Source: Ascaris suum
Taxonomy: Eukaryota > Nematoda > Chromadorea > Rhabditida > Ascarididae
Assembly (NCBI GenBank): GCA_013433145.1
Contig: CM024191.1
Span: 760,501 to 824,500, forward strand
Direction of reading: 5' to 3'
DNA length: 64,000 nt
Position 1 is the first letter of the stretch. Each line of letters opens with the position of its first letter. This document shows, piece by piece, positions 57,901 through 64,000 of the stretch. Both the position numbers and the translations under genes were made by a program. The notes under the pieces are model-generated. The model had not been told where the DNA came from. It saw only the letters and a program-made list of their open reading frames with translations, and ran no database searches.

Positions 57901-59550
57901 AACATTTTTTCTTAGAGTAATTATCGCACATCGTTTTATCCAGTTGTGATTGACCAGTAAAATATAAAGCTCGATTTTGCTAACAACAATGCTGTGAGAA
58001 ACGCCTACGCACTGATTCATCTGGAGTTAGCGCAATGCAGATATTTTTCTCAGCCTCTTTGCTAGCGTGTTGTAAAACCCGTTCCGTATTGTGTTTCATT
58101 ATCATTGATCCTTTGAGGGCTTTTTTCATTCCGGGAGAAGGATGTTTCTGGTTCGTCAGTAAATTTTCCTGTGTACGTGATTTTAGCACTCGGCGCAATG
58201 GTTGGTAGTGGTGCAACAAAGAGACTTTATTCACATTCAATAGGTACATGATAACCATTGTCAAAATTAAGCTGCATAAAGATAATTTCGAATTTTCAGT
58301 GCATACACCGGAGTGCGTATAAAAATTTTACTGATTATTGCAGCTAGAAAGAGAGGCGTAGGTTTGATTTAATTTTTTATTGAAATGATTAAAAAGGTAG
58401 ATTATTCTCTAGAACTAAGACAAAATTGAAGTATCATAGACGATTGCAAATGATTGCGCAGTCTATTTAAGGGGTACATCCACTAGATGAGAGTGTTTAA
58501 AAGGTCACCTTCTATAATTTAATTTAAAATTTTTCGTCAATAATGAAACGTTAACGAATAATATGAAGGTTGTTGTTGTTCAATTGATTTAAATGACAAC
58601 TAATCCCGACTATTAGTGAACATCGTCTTTTCACATTCATCAAACCGGAAATTCCTAAAAATGTGAGATAGGATCATTTCAGGTTTTCACTCATTAAAAA
58701 ATAACCGAAAAAAATGCTACTACATCAGCATTTTTTAAAATTATACCAATTATATACATTCATCATCCGTACAGTTCCGGATAGTCGCATAAGCCCATAA
58801 TCCCTTCTTCGTTTTAAGTTACAACTGGGAATGAAACAGAAAACTTTTCATTCTTCCAGTATATTGATTCTATTGGCGAAAGAACTTCAAATGTTTTGAT
58901 GTGTGCAAGAGAGATTATCTATAAAGTAGGCGGAAAAGAGGTGAAAAGCTTATGTGTGAAACGAATTCAGTGATAGCCGCATTCAGTAGCATTAGAGATT
59001 TATGAAACCAATATCGTTTATGCATAGAGATTGCGAGTCTTTTTTTTTTACCAATCAATTGCACGATAGATTATAAGAAGTAATAGCCTCATGGAGGAAA
59101 GATGAATTAGTACAACAGTTGCGGCAAAGTAACAGTGCTTCGAGTAAGAAGTGACTAATTGAACAATTGTTACGCAGTTATTGTTCAATGAACGTTATCA
59201 ATGAGGACAATAAATTGTTCATCGATTGCATAAAAATTGACTAGTGTTACGAGGAGAAGCATTCAGCATACAAGATAAGTTTAAAATTCGTTACGCTCAA
59301 TATGAATGCATTACATACTGTCATCAATAAAACTGTCCCATAATGGCGTAGTTTTAGAAAACATGCTGATATATTCCATTGAGATAGCACTTCGTTATTG
59401 TGGTACCATATTTTCAATGATATGACGGTAAAGGAAATGGCCAAATGCTTAAGCCTTTTTGACGATATAGAAACGACAACAATGCTTCAATTAGGAAGAA
59501 AATTGAAACTAATATACGCGTTATTAGGCGATAAGAATCACTTCGAAAAG

Positions 59551-59626
59551 ACATTGAAGTGTTTTGGCGTGAAACATTGAAATGTTTTGGTTAAAGACAT
59601 TGAATTGAGAAATGTTTTGGTGTGAA
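59551..59626 (+). repeat. Degenerate tandem repeat, three units
   Basis: Three units start ACATTGAA and contain TGTTTTGG: 59551-59573, 59574-59596 and 59597-59626. The third has an extra 7-8 nt inserted. A plus-strand frame of 60 codons (59398-59580) ends inside the second unit and is not recognised. Confidence 0.8.
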
Positions 59627-59780
59627 ACACTCGAAACCTCATATCATTTGGACTCAATAGATGGAGTAGATAAGTTGTTTCCAATCACCTGGACAATCAT
59701 TGCCATTTGCTTCGAACAATAATTGTACCTCAGAGGATGATCCTTATGAAATGAACTCGTGATTAATCGTACTACCCCTT

Positions 59781-59795
59781 CCCCCCCCCCCCCCC
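59781..59795. repeat. C15 homopolymer
   Basis: Fifteen consecutive C, about 240 nt downstream of the stop of the DXO-like gene. On that gene's sense strand it is a G run. Confidence 0.9.
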
Positions 59796-60034
59796 TTACC
59801 CGAGAGTGAGGTTACGGATATGATAAAATGAAAACTCTTCAGGTGACATTCTGGCGCTTTGCCATTTAACTGCGCACGTTAGGTAACAGTATAAAAACAT
59901 GTGGCTGAATTGGGCGCATCACATCGGAAATATTGCAGGAAAGCATTAGACGATGCATATTATTGGACTCAAACATGTCAGCTGTCAGTGGCGTTCAATA
60001 ATCGTGAGATAAGCAGAGGTCAGCGAACGGTGTG

Positions 60035-63524
<3,490 letters not shown>

Positions 63525-64000
63525 CTGAAATCTTCGTTTAGAAGACTCATTAAACGTTCTCTGTTGCACATTATTCACTCATCTTATTCTTATTAAAACA
63601 GACACCGAAAAACCTCAATAGGAACGCAACTCTTAACGTTCTACCGTCCTTGCATTAGCTGAGGGGATGAGGGGAAGAGTGGGGTGGAAGGAGAAGTTGT
63701 TTGAAAGATAGATCAATCGTCTCATCTAGGTGTTCAGTCAAATTGTGACCAGATTAGATAATCCACACGATACCCGACTGGATTTTCTATAGATTAAGTT
63801 TGATCCAGATTGGAGTGGACGATTTTCAAAACGCCCACTAAGTAGGTCAAGCTCTAAGGTCAATCTCATGATGTGCTAAACGCAAACTCATGATCGTCAC
63901 ATAATTTCCTTGCTCTTCATTTCAAATAATTTGAATGTTTTTACCTTTTGAGTAATGCCTTCTGTCAATTACTTAGTCTATGAAGTTCAAATCTTTCACC
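63525..64000. other. Right edge, upstream of the DXO-like gene
   Basis: No further coding exon could be supported. The true start of the DXO-like gene may be at about 63578 (ATG in frame with exon 1), in this stretch, or beyond the window. Confidence 0.4.

Larger units (their letters stand above)
50774..60034. other. Gene-poor interval, promoter side of the b561 gene
   Basis: The missing signal-peptide exon and promoter of the b561 gene should lie near the left end, but no ATG with a hydrophobic run and a phase-0 donor was found. The rest is AT-rich, with two weak transposase-like relics (52.2 and 54.8 kb), a short unrecognised minus-strand frame (57980-58264), a small tandem repeat (59.55 kb) and a C15 run. 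A direct repeat TTTATCGCTAAACA occurs at 52008-52021 and 52038-52051. No gene is called. Confidence 0.45.

Overview
The window looks like a piece of chromosome from a clade V parasitic nematode (hookworm-like). Genes are split into short exons by introns from about 100 bases to nearly 5 kb. Acceptors have the worm TTTCAG form, and two genes have such an acceptor 3 nt before the ATG, as expected for spliced-leader trans-splicing. The recognisable proteins are most like nematode versions of their families. About 90 percent of the window is non-coding, AT-rich DNA with long TA dinucleotide runs and G or C homopolymers. There are no bacterial-type operons, CRISPR arrays or rRNA genes. The species assignment is inference.

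Layout, left to right. (1) 177-245 minus: first coding exon of a Cu/Zn superoxide dismutase that runs off the left edge. (2) 246-8732: about 8.5 kb with no supportable gene, a tRNA-promoter-like repeat and a paired palindrome. (3) 8736-25247 plus: a 16-exon WDR33/pfs-2 gene, the WD40 subunit of the mRNA 3'-end processing complex. Its exon phases fit everywhere except in three exons, each needing a one-base correction in a short simple-sequence run. (4) 28487-30591 minus: mitochondrial ribosomal protein L20, whose conserved central exon is not visible. (5) 34861-38542 plus: a four-exon MARVEL-type four-helix membrane protein. (6) 39208-44315 minus: two isolated exon-like segments of unknown product. 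(7) 44818-50773 minus: a nine-exon DOMON plus cytochrome b561 protein of the ferric-chelate-reductase type, with all four b561 histidines. (8) 50774-60034: about 9 kb without a supportable gene, with weak transposase-like relics. (9) 60035-63524 minus: a four-exon DXO/EOL-1-like decapping nuclease with a degenerate active-site motif and an exon-like plus-strand segment in its largest intron.

The genes do not form one pathway. pfs-2 (3'-end formation) and the DXO-like gene (5'-end quality control) both act on mRNA but lie 35 kb apart on opposite strands. I found no convincing new biological system. The most useful leads are the three frame breaks in pfs-2, the missing mrpl-20 core exon, the altered DXO motifs and the orphan exons. 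All exon joins were made by eye from splice signals, reading phase and remembered family patterns; no search or alignment was run.
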